A model generated the notes under the pieces. The model ran no database searches. It had not been told where the DNA came from and saw only the letters and a list, made by a program, of their open reading frames with translations. DNA of 64,000 nt, from positions 193,963-257,962 of the forward strand of contig CAYPEJ010000002.1 in the NCBI GenBank assembly GCA_964409685.1, given 5' to 3'. The position numbers and the translations under genes were made by a program. Source of the DNA: Clostridium_AI sp964409685 (GTDB lineage: Bacteria; Bacillota; Clostridia; Lachnospirales; Lachnospiraceae). Shown here piece by piece: positions 49,601-57,200 of the stretch (within the stretch, counting starts at the first letter, position 1; each line of letters opens with the position of its first letter).

Positions 49601-49624
49601 ATTTTGGGGGAATTTTATGAATAA
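40640..49624 (+). CDS. Trans-AT PKS polypeptide H: DH-ACP-ACP-KS10-DH-KR-ACP-KS11-DH
   Basis: This 2994-residue protein starts 11 bases after the preceding stop, behind AAGGAGAGA. It opens directly with a divergent DH (1-300; His23 with HxxxD in place of HxxxG before the Pro-Gly, Asp195 in HPAHMD) that completes KS9. Two ACPs follow, Ser357 in GLEST (Glu replaces the usual Asp) and Ser476 in GLDSG, both with the LYPTLLFEY segment. KS10 (about 565-990, Cys732), DH (1163-1440, His1194, Asp1362), KR (1450-1910, B-type Asp) and ACP (Ser1978) form a full module. KS11 (2072-2505, Cys2240) and DH (2690-2950, His2720, Asp2879) form a half module finished by KR-ACP on polypeptide I. A docking pair (SKKISVEETEKIL) ends the protein. 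The opening DH-ACP is clearly paralogous to the start of polypeptide A. Expected output is at least two dehydrated extensions. Confidence 0.94.
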   Translation: MGKSNAIVFHTIIRFDDFIVRDHRVHDVRIMPGVTFLDIIYRGMDVAGFDVNNVYVKNIVFQEPIAVTEEYDKKIEVKIEKQDAIGIITVRSLKMKGDNIFSEEWDNNLSGELHFGNPMRGKTVDIQSLKANADNIMDMDEAYSFTRKGNIKHFDFMKVNGKIYEGEGYILSEHQLSNIALEHYKEFYLHPAHMDSSTIVPAILLFKDPMLKDANEHNMQPFIPIFMDSFYANGRITEMCYVLVQQEHVKVAGTKDIVYIDIEIYNEDGELLACIQRLANKRIRSQNLITKLEVVNKSDEMLEKTEKKQEVVPTKHQSLQTKEDVIQYLKTIVASEMNIDSTSIEEEVGFYDMGLESTNLLHVVKRIEESLQVQLYPTLLFEYSNIKELAGYLDEEYKDSVYGALMNQMPETTDVEEQAGVAELSETETPEPSVTESLSLLELVEKELICIIQNVVEDDTFEVSVEEGYYDQGLDSGNLMDIVKRIETTFQVQLYPTLLFEYNTVTALAEYLVEEFHEKVAEKYEKEKGKAQTKTQNDVKIETPIQSNDSIQVEHLTPQTEYSDDDIAVIGLCGKYPEADNIEEFWENLKAGKDCITEVPKDRWDHSQYYCEEKDILGKSYSKWGGFLRDVDKFDPLFFHIAPKEAEFIDPQERIFLENVYGTLEDAGYTKEKIGGRKVGVYVGVMWGQYQMLEGNIDGVAISPISFYASIANRISYYFNLKGPSIALDTMCSSSLTTIHLACESIRSGESEMALAGGVNVTVHPNKYIFLSQQHFASSEGKCRAFGEGGDGYVCGEGVGSVLLKSLKKAKADGDRIYGVIKASSINAGGRSSGFTVPNQAAQSDLIEETLQKGNIDPRTISYIEAHGTGTALGDPIEIAALHKVFKKYTADTGFCAVGSVKSNIGHLESAAGIASFTKAILQLYHKKLVPTLHASETNRKIDFDKTAFYVNQKLVDWNTEFDQPRRLAISSFGAGGANAHMILEEYQEPRSSVNRGRTNQKYPILVSARDKQRLQDLVAQLIEYVQKKKQEEEYSLENISYTLCIGREAMQERVAFLAGDIQELLDGLLNIQNEQYHKGNLVSGNIFENRSDRKQQVEAAIKQKDVATLIQLWAKGSNVHWNTIFQENTYRIVSLPTYPFARERYWVSNTHSNKKSYGDVPSLHPFIDLNASDFYAQKYKKTLYGNEPYLCDHVINGDKVLPAVVYLEMIRASVEQAMPANVVTSLEEVVLLQPIVVRNEAVEVCIKLVPEDGKVAFEICTDDGKCMHSTGKVVYRANEVVEAASEKLEKLEFVQAREQAEQVIPGKNIYTEFKDAGFQYGDSLRAVQNVFVSNGEVIAELEQNEAMKPYEALKIHPSIVDSSLQVVSVLSVLNNVQKDKVFLPYAFQEIQLRKVCTKKAYVWARKSSVMPKDSNTLHYDITIYDAEYEPAIVIRGFSLRSVKQENAKKNILLQPSWIEKPLEVTSVGKDKILLLFDDNRDLFRAIKEQGNYDKVIRIHCGMNFEQVEDGYAIQADNGEDFRKVLKDLQERNIKVEHILWNQNPFQQEQREEVSTNEWNQRFLSILDILQSLMRTKMAKGVSCIYLAHMQENMDAMKRAVAAICKTLQFENKNMDFRYVEIEDSIVEHVSQILNEYGQKEDIEIRYNNKKRYVRTLEELPVVEQEQEFKEIKEDGVYIITGGAGGLGKIFAEYLAHTSACNIILTGRSKENEKITSFLKNINATGKANVSYLPADVTDYESVCQLVQKSKEKFGRINGLIHSAGVLKDSMMIRKEPNDARAVLQPKICGSVYLDRATKDEPLDFFVLFSSNAAITGNMGQSDYAFGNAFMDEFVEWRKKQNRVGKSISINWPLWKDGGMHIDTKMVQEMEKATGVSPLEKEAGIDAFVTALQNGYSRMVVFYGDVNRIRTAIGLSSSGTKHVEVKQESVQSSASVEDRKILQIKTVKYLKEMLGKEIGLEASKIHELEPLEMYGIDSVRILSLTKSLERDFGELSKTLFFEYQTIKELSEYLLENHIEQLSKMFQLEPAQSTKSVPEETKQSNQVTEQKLRSILTRKGTQQEKKIANSNGDVAIIGLSGMYPEADNLEQFWMNLKNSVDCIVEIPEERWDHSKFYDPDKKKQGKTYAKWGGFLKDYKSFDPMFFHISPIEAEFTDPQERLFLQTAWSAVEDAAYTKKELSKYKVGVYVGVMSGQYQFYGVEESQNENGMALSSSYSSIANRVSYTLNLHGPSLAVDTMCSSSITAIKMALLSILGDECDMAIAGGVNLNLHPNKYIQLAQGKFASTDGRCRSFGEGGDGYVPGEGVGAVVLKRLDQAIEHGDHIYGVIKGCSINHGGKTNGYSVPNPNAQSDVIEEALEQAQIDARTVNYIEAHGTGTSLGDPIEITGLKKAFSKYTNDTQFCSIGSLKSNIGHLESAAGIASITKVLLQMKYGKLVPSLHSKISNPNIDFEHSPFYIQHDLEDWKPVILEEDGVEVVYPRRAGISCFGAGGSNGHIILEEYVQDAEIKKGTTTNDKQLFLLSARSQEALLQYAEKMVGFIKQVNWKEESFEQFLYTLQVGRESFEERLAIVSSSVDELLSVLEQFIKGNKEIEVLFTGNESTKQKYAFLIDEEYQDLIITKAMEEKNCEKLAKFWVNGMDFDWDKLYVGQKRNKMSLPTYPFAKEEYWVPLKKGEKKRSNTEKSVSVLHPMLDANQSTLYDVKFTKHLDYQQYYLNEHRVNGKKVLPAVAYLEMARAAGTIALEKPVTTVQGVRWIHAIEEEKVEDISINFEVNEDNIEFLVKADEGQEIVFAKGSVGTETPIQETISIKEKMAQCIYRESKETFYRRFGEGSIEYGRHFQCMDEVVYTEDWAVGKITIPKDILVQDAYVLHPCVLDVALQSIACLLGNEGGYVPAGVESVVLHKQDISEAMYLYTVKENILNTSQEVCFSCYIVSEDGAVLVSLQQVIMKKIANRVLQTKQDSLLASLLADVVSKKISVEETEKILGEFYE

Positions 49625-52600
49625 CCAAGATGTAATTGAAAAATTAAGTAGTGGTGAAATGTCAAAGGAAAAGGCATACGAACTCATCTGTCATAATCTT
49701 CTTCAAGCAGATGATAGAAAGCTCGATTACTATACATTAAAGTGGAATAGAGAAGAACTAGACGTTAAGAAAAACAAGCAGATGGAATTGCTTATTGTAT
49801 TTTGCCTAGACAATTCTACTATGGATGTATTCCAAGCATTAGAGAATACGCAAATTGTACAAGTTCTATTAAGCGATAGCTATAGGCAAGATGCAATGGG
49901 TTATCAAATTGATAGAAATTGTAAAGAAGACTATGCAAAGGTTTTTCAATCTCTACCATGCAATAAGGATTGTGTGAAACGTATTGTGTATTGTTGTACG
50001 GAAAATAAGAATACCCTTGAACACAATGGCACATTTGAAAACGTTAAAAGAGATTTGGAGAATAGCGCTTATTCCATTTTTCATATTTTTCAGTACTTAT
50101 TAAGTCAAAAAGAAAAATTTGAATTCATTTATATTTATAATCAACAAAAAGGAGAACAAAACCCTGTGTTTGCAGGGGTTTCTCCTATGTTAAAATCAAT
50201 TGCCATGGAAACTAATTTATTTCATTGGAAAACAGTTGGAATTGATGAATGGAATCAAAACGTATTAAAAGAAATAGGTCAAGTTGATGACAAAGATGTA
50301 CAATATCAAAATGGAATTCGAACTGTGAGAGGATTACAAGAGTATCCAAAGAAAGCGCAATTAGAGGAGACCGCATTTCGCTACAATGGAGTGTATTTGA
50401 TTACTGGCGGTTTAGGTGGATTAGGCTATACATTTGCAAAATATCTGATACTACGGTATAAGGCAAATATTGTGTTATGTGGAAGAAGTCAATTAAATGC
50501 AGAAAAGAAACGATTATTAGAAGAACTGCAAGCTTATCATACGCAAGTAGAATATGTTTGTTGTGATATTAATCAAGAAAGCTCAATACGTTCTTTGAAA
50601 GAGTATGCAGAAGAAAGATTCCACTGTATCAACGGAATTATACATTGTGCAGGAGTTATTCGTGATGCATTTTTGCAAAACAAAAGTTTGGATGACTTTA
50701 AGACAGTATTACAACCAAAGGTTTTTGGAACGTTAGGACTATTACATGTTTGGAATCAAGAAAAACTTGATTTTGTAGTACTATGTTCTTCTATTAGCGG
50801 ATGTAATGGGAATGTTGGACAGTGCGACTATGCATTTAGCAATGCGGTTATGGATCAAATTGCGTTGCAAGGATATAAGAAAGGAAATATCCAACAAGTA
50901 ATCTCCATCAATTGGCCTCTTTGGAAAAATGGAGGACTTAGTCTAGATGAAAAAACAATGGAGCAGTTAGTAAAGAAAACAGGCTTATTACCAATTACTA
51001 ATTTAGAAGGAATTCAAATATTAGAGTATGCGTTAGGTCAGAAAGCCAAAGCGATTTTGCCAATTGTAACGGATGGTTTTGCAGCATCTAAGCATGTAAC
51101 AATGAACCAACAGAAGGAACAAGGTAATAACGTTGCGACTCAAAAGAAAGACGTTCAAATTGTTGAAAGAAAGGTAGTTCATACAAAGAGCAGTACAGAG
51201 TCCATGGCAAAACAATTAGAAGAACATTTACTAAATGTGTTCCAAGATGCCCTAAAGATACCGAAGGATAAATTAAAAGTGAACGAACCATTTCATCGTT
51301 ATGGAATTGATTCTATTATGTCAACAGCAGTTACATCTGAACTGGAAACTGTATTTACCAATATTCCTGCAACCCTACTATTCGAGTGTCAGAATATCTT
51401 AGAACTAAAAGACTATTTGCTTGAAAATAATGGGGAAGAAGTGAAACAGCTTTTTGGTGTGGAAGAACAGATAGAAGAAGTGCAAGAAGAGTCAATTGTT
51501 AACACCCAAGTAAATATGCAAACAGAATATAAAAACACACCAAGAACTATGCGAAAACTTAAAAATGCATCGGTTGAAAAGAAGACAAGTGAAGATATTG
51601 CAATCATAGGTTTTAGTGGAAGATTTCCAATGGCAGATAACTTGGATGAATTTTGGAATAAGATAAAAGACGGGAAAAATTGTGTATCGGAGATTCCAAG
51701 GGATAGATGGGATAGTGAGCAATATTATGATCCATCCAAACAAGATATAAACAAGAGCTTTACAAAATGGGGTGGATTCCTGAATTCAGTCAAAGAATTT
51801 GATTCTTTGTTTTTCAATATCGCACCAAGACAGGCAGAATTGATGGATCCACAAGAAAGGTTATTGATAGAAGAAGCATGGCGCACGATAGAAGATGCAG
51901 GATATACGATAGAGGGATTAAGTGAAAAAGAAGTTGGAGTGTATGTAGGTGCTATGTATTCACAATATCAACTTTTTGCAGGAGCATCCAATTTGAAAAA
52001 GGATGCGATGATTCCAGGTTCTAATCTATCCGCATTTGCCAATCGTATTTCCTATTTATTTAACTTTAGAGGTCCAAGCTTAACCGTAGATAGCATGTGT
52101 TCTTCGGTATTTACAGGAATCCATTTAGCTTGTCAGGCGATAAAAGACGATGAGATTGATGTAGCATTAGTTGGTGGAGTTAACTTGTCTATTCATCCGA
52201 ATAAATTTATCTCCTTATCTCAGACAGGCTTAATTTCCAGTACAGATAAGAGTATGAGTTTTGGAAAAGGTGGAGATGGCTATGTAGTTGGTGAAGGTGT
52301 TGGTGCCATATTATTAAAGAAATTAGAGGAAGCGGAAAAGGATGGCGATCACATTTACGCAGTCATCAAGGATTGTTCCATTTATCATAGTGGTACAACA
52401 AATGGCTATATGGTTCCAAGTCCAGTAGCCCAAGCACGAGTAATTGGAAAATCATTAGAAAAGGCAAAGATTCATCCAAATACAATTAGTTATGTGGAGG
52501 CACAAGCAACTGGTTCTGAGATGGGCGATCCATTGGAGGTACAAGCACTAAATAAGGCTTGGGGAACTTATCAAGTCGAACCACAGTCTTGCCCTATCGG

Positions 52601-54209
52601 AACTGTAAAATCGAACTTAGGCCATTTAGAAGCAGCCTCTGGTATTGCTGCAATTGCAAAAGTCATTATGCAGATGAAACACAAAAAGTTAGTGCCAACG
52701 ATTCACGCAGAGGTGCCAAATCCTAAAATAGATTTTCAAAAAAGTTGTTTTTATCTTCAGACAGAACTGGCAGATTGGAAAAAGAAAAAGGTGTTCGAGA
52801 ATGGACAAGAACATGAAATCGTTCGAAGAGCGGCCATTGATTCATTTGGCGCAGGTGGAAGTTATGCACATATGATATTGGATGAATACGAAGATAGAAG
52901 ACAGCAGACATTGGATGATAAGGAACAATACTTATTCGCATTTTCAGCAAAATCAGAAGAAAGCTTAATGCACTACCTACAAAAATTTAAAAGATGGTTA
53001 TCTGAAAATATACAAGCAAAAGAAAAAGTATCTCAGAATAATCCGTTGGAAGCAATTAAGTCCATAATAGGTGAGATATTAGAGATACCAGTAGAAAATT
53101 TATGTGAAGAAGATGCATTAGGCGATTATATCTTAGAACTTCAGGATTTTACACGTATTCGTCATTGTATACAAGAAACACTAACCATTGCACTGCCAGA
53201 AGTAAATCAATTGACAGCCTTATCCATAAAAGAATTAGCGGAATCTTGTAAAATGGAAACGGGCGATATGAGTTTATCTTTGAAAGGAACTTTAACGCTT
53301 CAAAATATCTCATATACGTTACTAGTTGGTAGAGAACAATTTGAAAATCGAATCGCATTTTGGGCAAAAGACATCGAAGAATTATTACAAAAACTTGATG
53401 ATGCAATGAAAGGCGAAAAGGGAGAAGAAAATAATGAACCTAAGATTCGCCAATGGCTTTCTAATCCAAATGAAACGATGGATTTCCATGAACTATTTAC
53501 AGGAGCGTTTGTGATAAAACAATCCATTCCAACGTATGAATTTGAAAAGGAAACCCACTGGATCGTTGAGGGGGCAGTTGAAGACGCAATAAAAACCACA
53601 ACGGAAACTACAGTAGAAACTACAATAGAAACTACAACACCAGATTTACAACCATCCCAAGCGAGCCTAGCGTCAATTGATTTCGTAGAAAATAAAATAA
53701 AGACCATGCTATCCGATCTCTTAAAAATAGATAGCAACAAATTAGATAGTAAGAAAAAACTAAAACAATATGGTATTGATTCCTTAAATAGTTTGCGTTT
53801 TAAGAGTATGGTACAAGAAGAATTTGATATAGAGATAGGCTTAGAAGAGTTCTTAGACTTTTCTACTATTAGCGATATTGTAACATATATAAAACTGCAT
53901 GGAACCTACGAAGAAATGCAGATAGAGTCACCAAAAGCATCAACAGTGGAAGAAAGTCTGAATTTATTTGTACTTCAGCAGATTCAAAAGGGAACGCTTT
54001 TACCAAAAGAAGCATTTCAATTTGAAGAAATATTTATGAAGCTTTTAGATAATGAAACAGTAGACGTTAGCATGAATTTTTCAGAGACCTTTGTAAATGA
54101 AGTATATTTCTTTTTGTTAACAGAATTAAAGAATGGCATGATTACAAAAGAAGAAATAAAGAGAATCGAACATGCTCTGATAAAAAGGGGGGAAGAAACT
54201 CATGAATAA
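49617..54209 (+). CDS. Trans-AT PKS polypeptide I: KR-ACP-KS12(non-elongating)-ACP
   Basis: The ATG overlaps the previous gene by 8 bases behind TGGGGGAA. The 1530-residue protein has an N-terminal docking segment (SSGEMSKEKAYEL), KR (about 150-490, TGGLGGLG, B-type Asp) and ACP (Ser566), which complete the KS11-DH module. KS12 (659-1090) keeps Cys828, but EAHGTGT has become EAQATGS, with Gln963 at the histidine position, so condensation should be blocked while acyl transfer remains possible. Its linker has a carrier-like insertion (about 1142-1217). A Thr/Glu repeat linker (about 1327-1342) leads to a second ACP (Ser1389, GIDSL) and a C-terminal docking pair (KNGMITKEEIKRI). The KS12-ACP pair repeats the KS6-ACP arrangement at the end of polypeptide E. 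It presumably shuttles the finished polyketide to the condensation domain of polypeptide J. Confidence 0.93.
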   Translation: MNNQDVIEKLSSGEMSKEKAYELICHNLLQADDRKLDYYTLKWNREELDVKKNKQMELLIVFCLDNSTMDVFQALENTQIVQVLLSDSYRQDAMGYQIDRNCKEDYAKVFQSLPCNKDCVKRIVYCCTENKNTLEHNGTFENVKRDLENSAYSIFHIFQYLLSQKEKFEFIYIYNQQKGEQNPVFAGVSPMLKSIAMETNLFHWKTVGIDEWNQNVLKEIGQVDDKDVQYQNGIRTVRGLQEYPKKAQLEETAFRYNGVYLITGGLGGLGYTFAKYLILRYKANIVLCGRSQLNAEKKRLLEELQAYHTQVEYVCCDINQESSIRSLKEYAEERFHCINGIIHCAGVIRDAFLQNKSLDDFKTVLQPKVFGTLGLLHVWNQEKLDFVVLCSSISGCNGNVGQCDYAFSNAVMDQIALQGYKKGNIQQVISINWPLWKNGGLSLDEKTMEQLVKKTGLLPITNLEGIQILEYALGQKAKAILPIVTDGFAASKHVTMNQQKEQGNNVATQKKDVQIVERKVVHTKSSTESMAKQLEEHLLNVFQDALKIPKDKLKVNEPFHRYGIDSIMSTAVTSELETVFTNIPATLLFECQNILELKDYLLENNGEEVKQLFGVEEQIEEVQEESIVNTQVNMQTEYKNTPRTMRKLKNASVEKKTSEDIAIIGFSGRFPMADNLDEFWNKIKDGKNCVSEIPRDRWDSEQYYDPSKQDINKSFTKWGGFLNSVKEFDSLFFNIAPRQAELMDPQERLLIEEAWRTIEDAGYTIEGLSEKEVGVYVGAMYSQYQLFAGASNLKKDAMIPGSNLSAFANRISYLFNFRGPSLTVDSMCSSVFTGIHLACQAIKDDEIDVALVGGVNLSIHPNKFISLSQTGLISSTDKSMSFGKGGDGYVVGEGVGAILLKKLEEAEKDGDHIYAVIKDCSIYHSGTTNGYMVPSPVAQARVIGKSLEKAKIHPNTISYVEAQATGSEMGDPLEVQALNKAWGTYQVEPQSCPIGTVKSNLGHLEAASGIAAIAKVIMQMKHKKLVPTIHAEVPNPKIDFQKSCFYLQTELADWKKKKVFENGQEHEIVRRAAIDSFGAGGSYAHMILDEYEDRRQQTLDDKEQYLFAFSAKSEESLMHYLQKFKRWLSENIQAKEKVSQNNPLEAIKSIIGEILEIPVENLCEEDALGDYILELQDFTRIRHCIQETLTIALPEVNQLTALSIKELAESCKMETGDMSLSLKGTLTLQNISYTLLVGREQFENRIAFWAKDIEELLQKLDDAMKGEKGEENNEPKIRQWLSNPNETMDFHELFTGAFVIKQSIPTYEFEKETHWIVEGAVEDAIKTTTETTVETTIETTTPDLQPSQASLASIDFVENKIKTMLSDLLKIDSNKLDSKKKLKQYGIDSLNSLRFKSMVQEEFDIEIGLEEFLDFSTISDIVTYIKLHGTYEEMQIESPKASTVEESLNLFVLQQIQKGTLLPKEAFQFEEIFMKLLDNETVDVSMNFSETFVNEVYFFLLTELKNGMITKEEIKRIEHALIKRGEETHE
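50150..50186 (+). other. Hairpin inside the coding region of polypeptide I
   Basis: AGGAG...AAACCCTG pairs with CAGGGGTTT...CTCCT around a TGTTTG loop with small internal mismatches, about 535 bases after the start codon. No T tract follows, so a terminator role is unlikely. It may be chance. Confidence 0.3.
53040..53268 (+). other. Serine-less carrier-like insertion in the KS12 flanking subdomain
   Basis: Residues about 1142-1217 of polypeptide I carry a carrier-like helix 1 (IKSIIGEILEIPVENL) and a terminal SIKELAESC helix. The serine loop is replaced by a YILELQDF stretch. It precedes the SYTLLVGREQF block of the linker. Confidence 0.55.
53595..53642 (+). repeat. Codon-phased 12-base repeat, Thr-Thr-Val/Ile-Glu linker
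   Basis: There are three copies plus a partial fourth of ACT ACA RTA GAA-type units in phase with the gene. They encode a Thr/Glu linker between the KS12 flanking region and the terminal ACP of polypeptide I. Confidence 0.8.
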
Positions 54210-57200
54210 GGAAGAAATTTTTGAGCTTGTTGCCAAAGGTGAATTAAGTGTAGAGGCAGCAATGCAACAAATTGCGGAATTACAAAATAAAGAACGAAAT
54301 CAAGAAAAACCATCATACGACTTAAAAGTATGGGGGAAAACCATCGAAGATTATCCGCTTACAGAAGCACAAAAAGCATTGTGGGTATTTTACCAGATGG
54401 ACCCAGAAAGTTATGCTTACAATGTTCCATGCGCCTTTCGTGTAAAAGGAGATTTGGATGTAGTAAAGTTAAGAACAACTTGTAATGATATTGCAAAAAG
54501 ACATCCTATTCTAAAAGGGCATATTGTATTAAAAAACAATATGCCATTTATGAGAATTGAGGAAGCTCAAGAGACCTTAGTAGAATCGATTGAAATAGAC
54601 AAAGACCAAATAGAAGATGTGGAAGCACTTGTTTTACAAGAGGCAAGAGCCAGTTTTGATTTAGAAAACGGACCATTATTCTGGGTACGCCTACTATTGA
54701 TAAGTGATACGGAGAAAATCCTTCTTTTCAATTTTCATCATATTATATTTGATGGAATATCATTATCCATTTTTTTATCTGAATTCAATGATATCTATGA
54801 AAATGTTTTGAATGGAAAAGCAAATTCGTTAGAGAGAATTGAAGCAGATTATAGTGAATATGCCAATATGCAGCAAGAAGGCTTAAAGAATGGAGGTATG
54901 GAAAAAGACAAGCAGTATTGGATGAATGAATTAAGAGGAGAACTTCCATGCCTTGAATTTGTACCAAAAACAAAAAAAGCAAAGTACTCAAAAGAAGGAA
55001 CCAACCGAGATCTTATAATAGAAGGCGAATTGTTTAAAAAGCTGATGGAGATGGTTCAGAAAGAAGATACAACCCTATTTACCATTATGTTGTCCGCTTA
55101 TAATGTATTAATGTACTATTTTGGATATCAAGAGGACATTATCATCGGGATACCTGTAGCAGGACGACCAAACCACAAATTCGACAAACTCATTGGTTAT
55201 TTCGTAAATCTAATTATGATTCGAAGTAATCTAAGTGATAATCCTACCTTTGCAGATATCCTTAAACAGGTAAAAATGAAAACCATTAAGGGATTTGAAC
55301 ATAGCAATTATCCTTATGCATTATTATGTCGGGATATCTGCCAAGGAACAGAAAGAGATCAAATCTTTGAGGTATCCTTCCAGTTTCAAAATTGGATTAT
55401 GGATATGGAACGAAAGAATCTAGTATGTAATGACTTTGAATTAGAGGCATTTAACAATATTCAACAAGATGGAGCAATCGATTTTTCCATTGAAGTACAT
55501 CAATTTCATGATAAATTGAGAGTTTATTTTAAATATAATCCAGAAGATTATGAGGAAGAATTAGTTGGTTCCATGGTAGATACCTACTATAATATCTTGG
55601 ATTCTGTTACAAAGAATGGAGAGGTAAGACTTTGGGATATAGATTTAGTATCCAAAAGTCAAGAAACACTCCTAATTGAAAAGTTTACTGGACCGTTAGA
55701 GGAAATCAATCGAGAAAAAACAATGATTGATTTTATTGATAAAAATGCAGAACTAGATCCAGATAAACTAGCGATTGTATGCATGGAAAGTTCCGTAACC
55801 TATGGAGAATTAAAGAAAAAAACAGATGTATTAGCGCAAAAATTAATGGATATGGGTGTGAAACAGCATGATTTTGTAGGTGTGTATATGCAACGCTCCG
55901 TAGAATGCATCCTAGCATTTCTAGCAATTATGAAAGCAGGGGCAGCCTATATTCCGATTGATCCAATATTTCCACCAGAACGAGTAGATTATATATTAGA
56001 AGAGTCAGAAAGTAGCCTCCTATTATACAATGACAACCTAATTAAGAATTGTAATAGCAACATTTCATCCTTTGAAATTACAGAAGAAGCAATTCTTTTG
56101 TTAGAAAAAGAGTATGAAGGAAAAGAGAGTTTATGGGAAAAACCATTGATCCAAGGAAAAGATGTTGCATATGTAATCTATACATCCGGGTCAACAGGAA
56201 CACCAAAGGGAGTTTTAGTAAATCATGCAGGATTGAGCAATTTTACATTATCCTGTTTGCATGTACCAGAATATCAAAAAGAGGACTATTCCTTCTCGGT
56301 GGCATCCATTTCCTTTGACTTTACTATTTTAGAATATTATTGTCCTTTGGTTGCAGGCGGAACCTTTGAGATACTTCCATATCACGTATCCCGTGATGGT
56401 ACCCTGTTTAAGGAAAAATTAGATGAGGGAAAATGTAATTTCTTAATGTGTACTCCAGCAGCGATGCAGATGCTTTTAATTAGTGGATGGAAAAATAAAT
56501 CAGTGAAAAAGATTCTGTTAGCAGGGGAAGCGCTAAATAGTGCATTAATAGAGCAAGTAGCAGATGAGTGTCCTATTATATGGAATGGATATGGACCAAC
56601 AGAAACAACGGTAGTAACTACCTTTAGTCGAGTGCACAGAGGAGAAAAGATTACAATTGGAAAACCTGTTGAAAATGTAAACATCTATATTTTGAATAAA
56701 AACAAAAAGTTAATGCCATTGGGAGTTCCAGGTGAAATTGTAATTGGAGGAAAAGGTGTTGGAAATGGATATTTAAAACGTCCAGAACTAAGTGCAGAAA
56801 AATTTATTGTCAATCCATTTGCATCCGAACAGGAGAGTAAAATGTACTGTTCTGGTGATCTAGGAACTTATCAATCTGATGGAAGTATTTATTATGGAGG
56901 AAGAATCGACCAACAAGTTAAGTTAAATGGATTCCGTATTGAATTAGAGGAAATAGAATCCCATTTGAAGGAGATTCCAGAGATTGCAGAGGCAGTTGTT
57001 GCACTTAGAAAGGATCATAAGAATAAAGATTATCTACAGGCATTTGTGATAGTAGAAGAGGAACAAGAACTACCACAGAAGGAAGAGATTGTTGGAATAC
57101 TGAAATCCACGATGCCATTTTATATGATACCATCTTCCATCCTTGTGCTGAAAGATATGCCAAAGAATGTTTCCTGTAAAATTGATAGAAAGTACCTTAC

